Shown here: positions 14,101 to 25,601 of the stretch, piece after piece | Layout: each line of letters begins with the position of its first letter | Position numbering within the stretch: the stretch's first letter is position 1 | Assembly (NCBI GenBank): GCA_034359265.1 | Contig: CP136893.1 | Coordinates: 49,735,501 to 49,799,500, forward strand | Source of the DNA: Canna indica | Taxonomy: Eukaryota > Streptophyta > Magnoliopsida > Zingiberales > Cannaceae | DNA: 64,000 bases | Direction: 5' to 3' | The notes under the pieces: model-generated | Told to the model about the DNA's origin: nothing | The model's database searches: none | The model's input: the letters and a program-made list of their open reading frames with translations, nothing else | Translations under genes and position numbers: made by a program

Positions 14101-17100
14101 GGGACTCCAGAACATTCACTGTGATGGGAGAAGTTGTTAATCTAGATATTTTTGACAGACTAATACAAAGAATTGCACGATTTTTCGAATAGAATCTTGA
14201 ATGAAGCCGACTGGTTGAACTTCGGGTTATCGGCTAGAAACGCCCAGCAATCTGAGTCCCGAGCGACTCCAGAATATTCACTGTGATGGGAGAAGTTGTT
14301 AATCGAGTTATTTTTGACAAACTAATGCAAAGAATTGCACACTTTTTCGAATAGAATCTTGAACGAAGCCGACTGATTGAACTTCGGGGTATCAGCTCGA
14401 AATGACCAGCAATCTGTGACCCAAGCGACTCCAGAACATTCACTGTGATGGGAGAAGTTGTTAATCGAGTTATTTTTGATAAACTAATGCAAAGAATTGC
14501 ACGAGTTTTTTGAATAGTATCTTGAATGAAGCCGACTGGTTGAACTTCGGGGTATCGGCAAGAAACGCCCAGCAATCTACGTCCCGAGCGACTCCAGAAC
14601 ATTCACTGTGATGGTAGAAGTTGTTAATAGAATTATTTTTGACAAACTAATGCAAAGAATTGCACGATTTTTGGAATAGAATCTTGAACGAAGCCAACTA
14701 ATTGAACTTCGGGGTATCGGTTCGTAACGACCAGAAATCTTAGTCACGAGCGACTCCAGAACATTCACTGTGATGGGAGAAGTTGTTAATCTAGATATTT
14801 TTGACAGACAAATACAAATAATTGCACGATTTTTCGAATAGAATCTTGAACGAATCCGACTGGTTGAACTTCGGGGTATCGGTTTGAAACAACCATAAAT
14901 CTGAGTCACAATCGACTCCAGAACATTCACTGTGATGGGAGAAGTTGTTAATCGATTTATTTTTGACAGACTAATGCAAGGAACTGCACGCTTTCTCGAA
15001 AAGAATCTAGAACAAAGTCGACTGATTGACCTTCGGGGTATCGGCTAGAAACGCCCAACAATCTAAGTCCCGAGCGACTCAAGAACATTCACTCTGATGG
15101 GAGAAGTTGTTAATCTAGATATTTTTGATAGACTAATACAAATAATTGCACGATTTTTCAAATAGAATCTTGAACGAAGCCGACTGGTTGAACTTCGGGG
15201 TATCGGCTAGAAACGCCCAGCAATCTGAGTCCCGAGCGACTCCGGAACATTCACTGTGATGGGAGAAGTTGTTAATCGAATTATTTCTGACAAACTAATG
15301 CAAAGAATTGCACGCTTTTTCGAATAGAATCTTGAACGAAGTCGACTGATTGAACTTCGGGGTATCAGCTCGAAATGACCAGCAATCTGTGACCCGAGCG
15401 ACTCCAGAACATTCACTGTGATGGGAGAAGTTGTTAATCGAGTTATTTTTGACAAACTAATGCAAAGAATTGCACGAGTTTTTTGAATAGAATCTTGAAT
15501 GAAGTCGACTGGTTGAACTTCGGGGTATCGGCAAGAAACGCCCAGCAATCTAAGTCCCGAGCGACTCCAGAACATTCACTGTGATGGTAGAAGTTGTTAA
15601 TAGAATTATTTTTGACAAACTAATGCAAAGAATTGCACGATTTTTGGAATAGAATATTGAACGAAGCCAACTAATTGAACTTCGGGGTATCGGTTCGTAA
15701 CGACCAGAAATCTTAGTCACGAGCGACTCCAGAACATTCACTGTGATGGGAGAAGTTGTTAATCTAGATATTTTTGACAGACAAATACAAATAATTGCAC
15801 GATTTTTCGAATAGAATCTTGAACGAAGCCGACTGGTTGAACTTCGGGGTATCGGTTTGAAACAACCATAAATCTGAGTCACAATCGACTCCAGAACATT
15901 CACTGTGATGGGAGAAGTTGTTAATCGATTTATTTTTGACAGACTAATGCAAGGAACTGCACGCTTTCTCGAAAAGAATCTAGAACAAAGTCGACTGATT
16001 GACCTTCGGGGTATCGGCTAGAAACGCCCAACAATCTAAGTCCCGAGCGACTCAAGAACATTCACTCTGATGGGAGAAGTTGTTAATCTAGATATTTTTG
16101 ATAGACTAATACAAATAATTGCACGATTTTTCAAATAGAATCTTGAACGAAGCCGACTGGTTGAACTTCGGGGTATCGGCTAGAAACGCCCAGCAATCTG
16201 AGTCCCGAGCGACTCCAGAACATTCACTGTGATGGGAGAAGTTGTTAATCGAATTATTTCTGACAAACTAATGCAAAGAATTGCACGCTTTTTCGAATAG
16301 AATCTTGAACGAAGTCGACTGATTGAACTTCGGGGTATCAGCTCGAAATGACCAGCAATCTGTGACCCGAGCGACTCCAGAACATTCACTGTGATGGGAG
16401 AAGTTGTTAATCGAGTTATTTTTGACAAACTAATGCAAAGAATTGCACGAGTTTTTTGAATAGAATCTTGAATGAAGTCGACTGGTTGAACTTCGGGGTA
16501 TCGGCAAGAAACGCCCAGCAATCTAAGTCCCGAGCGACTCCAGAACATTCACTGTGATGGTAGAAGTTGTTAATAGAATTATTTTTGACAAACTAATGCA
16601 AAGAATTGCACGATTTTTGGAATAGAATATTGAACGAAGCCAACTAATTGAACTTCGGGGTATCGGTTCGTAACGACCAGAAATCTTAGTCACGAGCGAC
16701 TCCAGAACATTCACTGTGATGGGAGAAGTTGTTAATCTAGATATTTTTGACAGACAAATACAAATAATTGCACGATTTTTCGAATAGAATCTTGAACGAA
16801 GCCGACTGGTTGAACTTCGGGGTATCGGTTTGAAACAACCATAAATCTGAGTCACAAGCGACTCCAGAACATTCACTGTGATGGGAGAAGTTGTTAATCG
16901 ATTTATTTTTGACAGACTAATGCAAGGAACCGCACGCTTTCTCGAACAGAATCTAGAACAAAGTCGACTGATTGACCTTCGGGGTATCGGCTAGAAACGC
17001 CCAACAATCTAAGTCCCGAGCGACTCAAGAACATTCACTCTGATGGGAGAAGTTGTTAATCTAGATATTTTTGATAGACTAATACAAATAATTGCACGAT

Positions 17101-17495
17101 TTTTCAAATAGAATCTTGAACGAAGCCGACTGGTTGAACTTCGGGGTATCGGCTAGAAACGCCCAGCAATCTGAGTCCCGAGCGACTCCAGAACATTCAC
17201 TGTGATGGGAGAAGTTGTTAATCGAATTATTTCTGACAAACTAATGCAAAGAATTGCACGCTTTTTCGAATAGAATCTTGAACGAAGTCGACTGATTGAA
17301 CTTCGGGGTATCAGCTCGAAATGACCAGCAATCTGTGACCCGAGCGACTCCAGAACATTCACTGTGATGGGAGAAGTTCTTAATCGAGTTATTTTTGACA
17401 AACTAATGCAAAGAATTGCACGAGTTTTTTGAATAGAATCTTGAATGAAGCCGACTGGTTGAACTTCGGGGTATCGGCAAGAAACGCCCAGCAAT
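11171..17495 (+). repeat. HOR block, copy 2 of the 6325-bp tandem duplication
   Basis: Every landmark of the first copy recurs 6325 bp later (for example 4846/11171, 5333/11658, 6306/12631, 7310/13635, 8252/14577 and 10198/16523). Eye comparison finds only scattered single-base differences, for example near 5471/11796, 5879/12204, 7372/13697, 7775/14100 and 8919/15244. Differences become more frequent over the last ~600 bp. At 11171 the 973-bp register is interrupted: the unit starting at 10198 is followed by a second copy of the 4846 lead segment, which marks the exchange junction. HOR units here start near 11658, 12631, 13604, 14577, 15550 and 16523. Confidence 0.9.
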
Positions 17496-20400
17496 CTAAG
17501 TCCCGAGCGACTTCAGAACATTCACTGTGATGGTAGAAGTTGTTAATAGAATTATTTTTGACAAACTAATGCAAAGAATTGCACGATTTTTGGAATTGAA
17601 TCTTGAACGAAGCCAACTAATTGAACTTCGGGGTATCGGTTCGTAACGACCAAAAATCTGAGTCACGAGCGACTCCAGAACATTCACTGTGATGGGAGAA
17701 GTTGTTAATCTAGATATTTTTGACAGACAAATACAAATAATTGCACGATTTTTCGAATAGAATCTTGAACGAAGCCGACTGGTTGAACTTCGGGGTATCG
17801 GTTTGAAACAACCATAAATCTGAATCACAAGCGACTCCAGAACATTCACTGTGATGGGAGAAGTTGTTAATCGATTTATTTTTGACAGACTAATGCAAGG
17901 AACCGCACGCTTTCTCGAAAAGAATCTAGAACAAAGTCGACTGATTGACCTTCGGGGTATCGGCTAGAAACGCCCAACAATCTAAGTCCCGAGCGACTCA
18001 AGAACATTCACTCTGATGGGAGAAGTTGTTAATCTAGATATTTTTGATAGACTAATACAAATAATTGCACAATTTTTCAAATAGAATCTTGAACGAAGCC
18101 GACTGGTTGAACTTCGGGGTATCCGCTCGAAATGACCAGCAATCTGTGACCCGAGTGACTCCAGAACATTCACTGTGATGGGAGAAATTGTTAATCGAGT
18201 TATTTTTGACAAACTAATGCAAAGAATTGCACGAGTTTTTTGAATATAATCTTGAATGAAGCCGACTGGTTGAACTTCGGGGTATCGGCAAGAAACGCCC
18301 AGCAATCTAAGTCCCGAGTGACTTCAGAACATTCACTGTGATGGTAGAAGTTGTTAATAGAATTATTTTTGACAAACTAATGCAAAGAATTGCACGATTT
18401 TTGGAATTGAATCTTGAACGAAGCCAACTAATTGAACTTCGGGGTATCGGTTCGTAACGACCAGAATCTGAGTCACGAGCGACTCCAGAACATTCACTGT
18501 GATGGGAGAAGTTGTTAATCTAGATATTTTTGACAAACAAATACAAATAATTGCACGATTTTTTGAATAGAATCTTGAACGAAGCCGACTGGTTGAACTT
18601 CGGGGTATCGGCTAGAAACGCCCAGCAATCTGAGTCCCGAGCGACTCCAGAACATTCACTGTGATGCGAGAAGTTGTTAATCGAGTTATCTCTGACAAAC
18701 TAATGCAAAGAATTGCACGCTTTTTCGAATAGAATCTTGAACGAAGCCGACTGATTGAACTTCGGGGTATCAGCTCGAAATGACCAGCAATCTGTGACCC
18801 GAGCGACTCCAGAACATTCACTGTGATGGGAGAAGTTGTTAATCGAGTTATTTTTGACAAACTAATGCAAAGAATTGCACGAGTTTTTTGAATAGAATCT
18901 TGTATGAAGCTGACTGGTTGAACTTTGGGGTATCGGCAAGAAACGCCCAGCAATCTAAGTCCCGAGCGACTCCAGAACATTCACTGTGATGGTAGAAGTT
19001 GTTAATAGAATTATTTTTGACAAACTAATGCAAAGAATTACACGATTTTTGGAATAGAATCTTGAACGAAGCCAACTGATTGAACTTCGGGGTATCGGTT
19101 CGTAACGACTAGAAATCTGAGTCACGAGCGACTCCAGAACATTCACTGTGATGGGAGAAGTTGTTAATCTAGATATTTTTGACAGACAAATACAAATAAT
19201 TGCACGATTTTTCGAATAGAATCTTGAACGAAGCCGACTGGTTGAACTTCGGGGTATCGGTTTGAAACAACCATAAATCTGAGTCACAAGCGACTCCAGA
19301 ACATTCACTGTGATGGGAGAAGTTGTTAATCGATTTATTTTTGACAGACTAATGCAAGGAACCGCACGCTTTCTCGAAAAGAATCTAGAACAAAGTCGAC
19401 TGATTGACCTTCGGGGTATCGGCTAGAAACGCCCAACAATCTAAGTCCCGAGCGACTCAAGAACATTCACTCTGATGGGAGAAGTTGTTAATCTAGATAT
19501 TTTTGATAGACTAATACAAATAATTGCACAATTTTTCAAATAGAATCTTGAACGAAGCCGACTGGTTGAACTTCGGGGTATCGGCTAGAAACGCCCAGCA
19601 ATCTGAGTCCCGAGCGACTCAAGAACATTCACTGTGATGGGAGAAGTTGTTAATCTAGATATTTTTGATAGACTAATACAAATAATTGCACGATTTTTCA
19701 AATAGAATCTTGAACGAAGCCGACTGGTTGAACTTCGGGGTATCGGCTAGAAACGCCCAGCAATGTGAGTCCCGAGCGACTCCAGAACATTCACTGTGAT
19801 GGGAGTAGTTGTTAATCGAATTATTTCTGACAAACTAATGCAAAGAATTGCAAGCTTTTTCGAATAGAATCTTGAACGAAGTCGACTGATTGAACTTCGG
19901 GGTATCAGCTTGAAATGACCAGCAATCTGTGACCCGAGCGACTCCACAACATTCACTGTGATGGGAGAAGTTGTTAATCGATTTATTTTTGACAAACTAA
20001 TGCAAAGAATTGCACGAGTTTTTTGAATAGAATCTTGAATGAAGCTGACTGGTTGAACTTTGGGGTATCGGCAAGAAACGCCCAGCAATCTAAGTCCCGA
20101 GCGACTCCAGAACATTCACTGTGATGGTAGAAGTTGTTAATAGAATTATTTTTGACAAACTAATGCAAAGAATTACACGATTTTTGGAATAGAATCTTGA
20201 ACGAAGCCAACTGATTGAACTTCGGGGTATCGGTTCGTAACGACCAGAAATCTGAGTCACGAGCGACTCCAGAACATTCACTGTGATGGGAGAAGTTGTT
20301 AATCGATTTATTTTTGACAGACTAATGCAAGGAACCGCACGCTTTCTCGAAAAGAATCTAGAACAAAGTCGACTGATTGACCTTCGGGGTATCGGCTAGA

Positions 20401-23400
20401 AACGCCCAACAATCTAAGTCCCGAGCGACTCAAGAACATTCACTCTGATGGGAGAAGTTGTTAATCTAGATATTTTCGATAGACTAATACAAATAATTGC
20501 ACGATTTTTCAAATAGAATCTTGAACGAAGCCGACTGGTTGAACTTCGGGGTATCGGCTAGAAACGCCCTGCAATCTGAGTCCCGAGCGACTCCAGAACA
20601 TTCACTGTGATGGGAGAAGTTGTTAATCTAGATATTTTTGACAGACAAATACAAATAATTGCACGATTTTTCGAATAGAATCTTGAACGAAGCCGATTGG
20701 TTGAACTTCGGGGTATCGGTTTGAAACAACCATAAATCTGAGTCACAAGCGACTCCAGAACATTCACTGTGATGGGAGAAGTTGTTAATCGATTTATTTT
20801 TGACAGACTAATGCAAGGAACCGCACGCTTTCTCGAAAATAATCTAGAACAAAGTCGACTGATTGACCTTCGGGGTATCGGCTAGAAACGCCCAACAATC
20901 TAAGTCCCGAGCGACTCAAGAACATTCACTCTGATGGGAGAAGTTGTTAATCTAGATATTTTTGATAGACTAATACAAATAATTGCACGATTTTTCAAAT
21001 AGAATCTTGAACGAAGCCGACTGGTTGAACTTCGGGGTATCGGCTAGAAACGCCCAGCAATGTGAGTCCCGAGCGACTCCAGAACATTCACTGTGATGGG
21101 AGAAGTTGTTAATCGATTTATTTCTGACAAACTAATGCAAAGAATTGCAAGCTTTTTCGAATAGAATCTTGAACGAAGTCGACTGATTGAACTTCGGGGT
21201 ATCAGCTTGAAATGACCAGCAATCTGTGACCCGAGCGACTCCAGAACATTCACTGTGATGGGAGAAGATGTTAATCGAGTTATTTTTGACAAACTAATGC
21301 AAAGAATTGCCCGAGTTTTTTGAATAGAATCTTGAATGAAGCCGACTGGTTGAACTTCGGGGTATCGGCAAGAAACGCCCAGCAATCTAAGTCCCGAGTG
21401 ACTCCAGAACATTCATTGTGATGGTAGAAGTTGTTAATAGAATTATTTTTGACAAACTAATGCAAAGAATTGCACGATTTTTGGAATAGAATCTTGAACG
21501 AAGCCAACTGATTGAACTTCGAGGTATCGGTTCGTAACGACCAGAAATCTGAGTCACGAGCGACTCCAGAACATTCACTGTGATGGTAGAAGTTGTTAAT
21601 CGAGTTATTTTTGACAGACTAATGCAAAGAATTGCACGATTTTTCGAAGAAAATCTTGAACGAAGCCAACTAATTGAACTACGAGGTATCAGCTCTAAAC
21701 GACCAGCAATCTGTGACTCGAGCGACTCCAGAACATTCACTGTGATGGGAGAAGTTGTTAATCGAGTTATTTTTGACAAACTAATGCAAAGAATTGCACG
21801 CTTTTTGGAATAGAATCTTGAACGAAGCCGACTGGTTGAACTTCGGGGTATCGGCTAGAAACGCCCAGCAATCTGAGTCCCGAGCGACTCCAGAACTTTC
21901 ACTGTGATGGGAGAAGTTGTTTATCGAGTTATTTCTGACAAACTAATGCAAAGAATTGCACGCTTTTTCGAATAGAATCTTGAACGAACCCGACTGATTG
22001 AACTTCAGGGTATCAGCTCGAAATGACCAGCAATCTGTGACCCGAGCGACTCCAGAACATTCACTGTGATGGGAGAAGTTGTTAATCGAGTTATTTTTGA
22101 CAAACTAATGCAAAGAATTGCACGCTTTTTGGAATAGAATCTTGAACGAAGCCAACTGATTGAACTTCGGGGTATCGGTTTGAAACAACCAGAAATCTGA
22201 GTCACAAGCGACTCCAGAACAATCACTGTGATGGTAGAAGTTGTTAATCGAGTTATTTTTGACAGACTAATGCAAAGAATTGCACGATTTTTCGAAGAAA
22301 ATCTTGAACGAAGCCAACTAATTGAACTACGAGGTATCAGCTCTAAACGACCAGCAATCTGTGACTCGAGCGACTCCAGAACATTCACTGTGATGGGAGA
22401 AGTTGTTAATCGAGTTATGTTTGACAAACTAATGCAAAGAATTGCACGCTTTTTGGAAAAGAATCTTGAATGAAGCCGACTGGTTGAACTTCGGGGTATC
22501 GGCTAGAAACGCCCAGAAATCTAAGACACAAGCGACTCCAGAACATTCACTATGATGGGAGAAGTTGTTAATCGAGTTATTTTTGACAGGCTAATTCAAA
22601 GAATTGCACGATTTTTCGAAGAGAATCTTGAACGAAGCCGACTGATTGAACTTCGAGGTATCAGCTCGAAACTACCAGCAATCTGTGAGTCGAATGACTC
22701 CAGAACATTCACTGTGATGGGAGAAGTTGTTAATCGAGTTATTTTTGACAAACTAATGCAAAGAATTGCACGCTTTTTGGAATAGAAGCTTGAACGAAGC
22801 CGACTGATTGAACTTCGGGGTATCGGTTTGAAACAACCAGAAATCTGAGTCACAAGCGACTCCAGAACATTCACTGTGATGGGAGAAGTTGTTAATCGAG
22901 TTATTTTTGACAGACTAATGCAAAGAATTGCACGATTTTTTGAAGAGAATCTTCAACGAAGCCGACTGATTGAACTTCGAGGTATCAGCTCGAAACGACC
23001 AGCTATCTGTGACTCGAGCGACTCCAGAACATTCACTGTGATGGGAGAAGTTGTTAATCGAGTTATTTTTGACAAACTAATTCAAAGAATTGCACGCTTT
23101 TTGGAATAGAATCTTGAACGAAGCCGACTAATTGAACTTCGGGGTATCGGTTTGAAACAACCAAAAATCTGAGTCACAAGCGACTCCAGAACATTCACTG
23201 TGATGGGACAAGTTGTTAATCGATTTCTTTTTGACAGACTAAAGCAAGGAATTGCACGCTTTTTCGAATAGAATCTAGAACAAAGTCGACTCATTGACCT
23301 TCGGGGTATCGGCTAGAAATGCCCAGCAATCTAAGTCCTGAGCGACTCCAGAACATTCACTGTGATGGGAGAAGTTGCTAATCGAGTTATTTTTGACAAA

Positions 23401-25172
23401 CTAATGCAAAGAATTGCACGATTTTTGGAATAAAATCTTGAACGATGCCAACTAATTGAACTTCGGGGTATCAGTTCGTAATGGCGAGAAATGTGAGTCA
23501 CGAGCGACTCCAGAACATTCACTGTGATGGTAGAAGTTATTAATCGAGTTATTTTTGACAGAGTAGTGCAAATAATTGCACGATTTTTTGAATAGAATCT
23601 TGTACGAAGCCGACTGATTGAACTTCGGGGTATCGGCTAGAAATGCCCAGTAATCTGAGTCCCAAGCGACTCCAGAACATTCACTGTGATGGGAGAAGTT
23701 GTTAATCGAATTATTTTTGACAGACTAATACAAAGGATTGCACGATTTTTCGAATAGATACTTGAACGAAGCCGACTGGTTGAACTTCGGGGTATCGGCT
23801 AGAAACGCCCAGAAATCTAAGACACAAGCGACTCCAGAACATTCACTGTGATGGGAGAAGTTGTTAATCGAGTTATTTTTGACAAACTAATGCAGAGAAT
23901 TGCACGCTTTTTCGAATAGAATCTTGAACGAAGCCGACTGATTGAACTTCGAGGTATCAGCTCGAAACAACCAGCAATCTGTGACCCAAGCGACTCCAGA
24001 ACATTCACTGTGATGGGAGAAGTTGTTAAACGATTTATTTTTGACAGACTAATGCAAAGAATTGCACGCTTTTTCAAATAGAATCTAGAACGAAGTCGAC
24101 TGATTGACCTTCGGGGTATCGGCTAGAAACGCCAAGCAATCTGAGTCCCGAGCGACTCCAGAACATTCACTGTGATGGGAGAAGTTGTTAATCGAGTTAT
24201 TTTTGACAAACTAATGCAAAGAATTGCACGCTTTTTCGAATAGAATCTTGAACGAAGCCGACTGATTGAACTTTGGGGTATCATCTCGAAACGACCAGCA
24301 ATCTGTGACCCGAGCGACTCCAGAATATTCACTGTGATGGGAGAAGTTGTTAATCGAGTTATTTTTGACAAACTAATGCAAAAAATTGCATGATTTTTTT
24401 GAATAGAATCTTGAATGAAGCCGACTGGTTGAACTTCGGGGTATCGGCTAGAAACGCCCTTCAATCTAAGTCCCAAGCGACTCCAGAACATTCGCTGTGA
24501 TGGTAGAAGTTGTTAATCAAGTTATTTTTGACAAACTACTGCAAAGAATTGCACGATTTTTGGAATAGAATCTTGAACGAAGCCGACTAGTTGAACTTCG
24601 GGGTATCGGCTAGAAACGCCCAGCAATCTGAGTCCCGAGCGAATCCAGAACATTCGCTGTGATGGGAGAAGTTATTAATCGAGTTATTTTTGACAAACTA
24701 ATGCAAAGAATTGCACTTTTTTTGGAATAGAATCTTGAACCAAGCCGACTAATGGAACTTCGGGGTATCGGTTCGAAACGACCAGAAATCTGAGTCACAA
24801 GCGACTCCAGAATATTCACTGTGATGGGAGAAGTTGTTAATCTAGTTATTTTTGACAAACTAATGCAAAGAATTGCACGCTTTTTGGAATAGAATCTTGA
24901 ACGAAGCCGACTGATTGAACTTCGGGGTATCGGTTCGAAACGACCAGAAATCTGAGTCACAAGCGACTCCAGAACATTGTCTGTGATGGGAGAAGTTGTT
25001 AATCGATTTATCTTTGACAGACTAATGCAAAGAATTGCACGCTTTTTCAAATAGAATCTAGAACAAAGTCGACTGATTGACCTTCGGGGTATCGACTAGA
25101 AACACCCAGCAATCTGAGTCCCGAGCGACTCCAAAACATTCAGTGTGATGGGAGAAGTTGTTAAGCTAGTTA
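17496..25172 (+). repeat. Satellite domain with loose 2-, 4-, 7-, 8- and 9-monomer registers
   Basis: The strict 973-bp unit breaks down after 17496. Related segments recur at 17496 and 18955 (1459 bp, 9 monomers plus 1), at 18612 and 19747 (1135 bp, 7 monomers plus 1), at 19747 and 21044 (1297 bp, 8 monomers plus 1), and at 21580, 22228 and 22876 (648 bp, 4 monomers). A dimer register (324 bp) links 22552 and 22876. From about 23.3 kb to the insertion the monomers are more diverged, as expected outside a strongly homogenised core. Confidence 0.75.
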
Positions 25173-25177
25173 TTTTT
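25162..25177 (+). repeat. Left target-site duplication of the LINE-containing insertion
   Basis: The satellite sequence TAAGCTAGTTATTTTT abuts the T-run at the left end of the insertion. It matches TAATCTAGTTATTTTT at 30786-30801 with one mismatch in 16. The right end of this copy is blurred because the T-run continues into the poly(A) tail of the element read on the minus strand. Confidence 0.8.
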
Positions 25178-25182
25178 TTTTT
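25173..25182 (-). other. Poly(A) tail of the LINE (T10 on the plus strand)
   Basis: Ten T residues lie between the satellite and TTGCAACAAGGCAAAGG. Read on the minus strand the element ends CCTTTGCCTTGTTGC followed by A10. A short A-tail next to a target-site duplication fits L1-type retrotransposition; the first bases are shared with the target's own TATTTTT. Confidence 0.8.
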
Positions 25183-25601
25183 GCAACAAGGCAAAGGAAA
25201 TATATTAATTCGAAAAAGGATACAATAGAGTTCATACACGGCTACCATTAATAGGAATGGTAGAGCTTCTCATCCCCCAAAGGAAAAGACCACGCCCCTC
25301 ACCTTCGGCATTGCCATCAGCAAGGTAGTAGCCAAAACCTTAGGAGAAGAGGAACAAAAGGAAATCCACAGCCCGGGTCAAGCACAATATAGAGATGCAA
25401 ACAGTGCACCACACGGATTACCCACAACTCGGGCCAAGTAATAAATATCACATGGACTACCCACGACTCGGGCCAAGCAATAAAAGCCCACACAATGAAT
25501 CACTAATCTTGACGGACAGGAGTGAAATGGACGTGAACGCTCCACCGTTCTGCAACAGCTCTATTCCTTGGTGTGTCGGCGATAGGCCTGGTACCATATA
25601 T
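25183..25601 (-). other. LINE 3' untranslated region
   Basis: The segment between the ORF2 stop and the A-tail holds no supported coding sequence. It contains a two-copy 39-bp tandem repeat (25411-25488). No canonical AATAAA hexamer stands in the expected place on the minus strand; an AATATATTT stretch lies about 30 nt before the tail. The open frame visible on the plus strand over 25395-25658 overlaps the end of ORF2 and is taken as chance. Confidence 0.7.
25411..25488 (+). repeat. 39-bp tandem repeat in the LINE 3' UTR (2 copies)
   Basis: Copies start at 25411 (ACACGGATTACCCACAACTC) and 25450 (ACATGGACTACCCACGACTC). Both continue with GGGCCAAG, then T or C, then AATAAA. A weaker half-copy with CCCGGGTCAAGCA lies at about 25373. 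The copies differ at a handful of positions. Confidence 0.75.

Larger units (their letters stand above)
1..25172 (+). repeat. 162-bp satellite array, left arm (about 155 monomers)
   Basis: A continuous head-to-tail array of a ~162-bp monomer. Starting from the near-invariant box AACATTCACTGTGATGGG, each monomer contains in order: GAGAAGTTGTTAAT; a polymorphic pentamer to hexamer (CGAGTT, CGATTT, CTAGAT, AGAATT or CTAGTT); ATTTTTGACA; a GCAAAGAATTGCACG or ACAAATAATTGCACG block; a T-run with TCGAATAGAATC; GAACGAAGCCGAC or GAACAAAGTCGAC; CTTCGGGGTATCGG; AGAAACGCCCAGCAATCT; and GAGTCCCGAGCGACTCCAG. Most monomers are exactly 162 bp; 163-bp, 160-bp and 141-bp variants and one 56-bp partial copy occur. 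Orientation never changes. Length and homogenisation fit a nucleosome-scale plant centromeric or pericentromeric satellite. That location is inferred from family behaviour, not seen directly. Confidence 0.97.

Noticed and set aside
19580..19740. Apparent assembly stutter with two near-identical adjacent monomers
   Set aside because: The neighbouring monomers differ at several bases and such pairs are common in the array, so local duplication is an adequate explanation.
277..25050. Many 60-146-codon open frames on the minus strand of the left arm (MNVLESL..., MFWSRSG...)
   Set aside because: They repeat with the satellite period, start and stop at monomer variants and have no unique sequence. 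A 162-bp monomer keeps frame by arithmetic, so they are not called as genes.
25183..25601. RNase H domain at the end of ORF2
   Set aside because: The frame stops soon after the zf-RVT region (ends ...VKSKIL) and no RNase H motif follows before the poly(A) tail.
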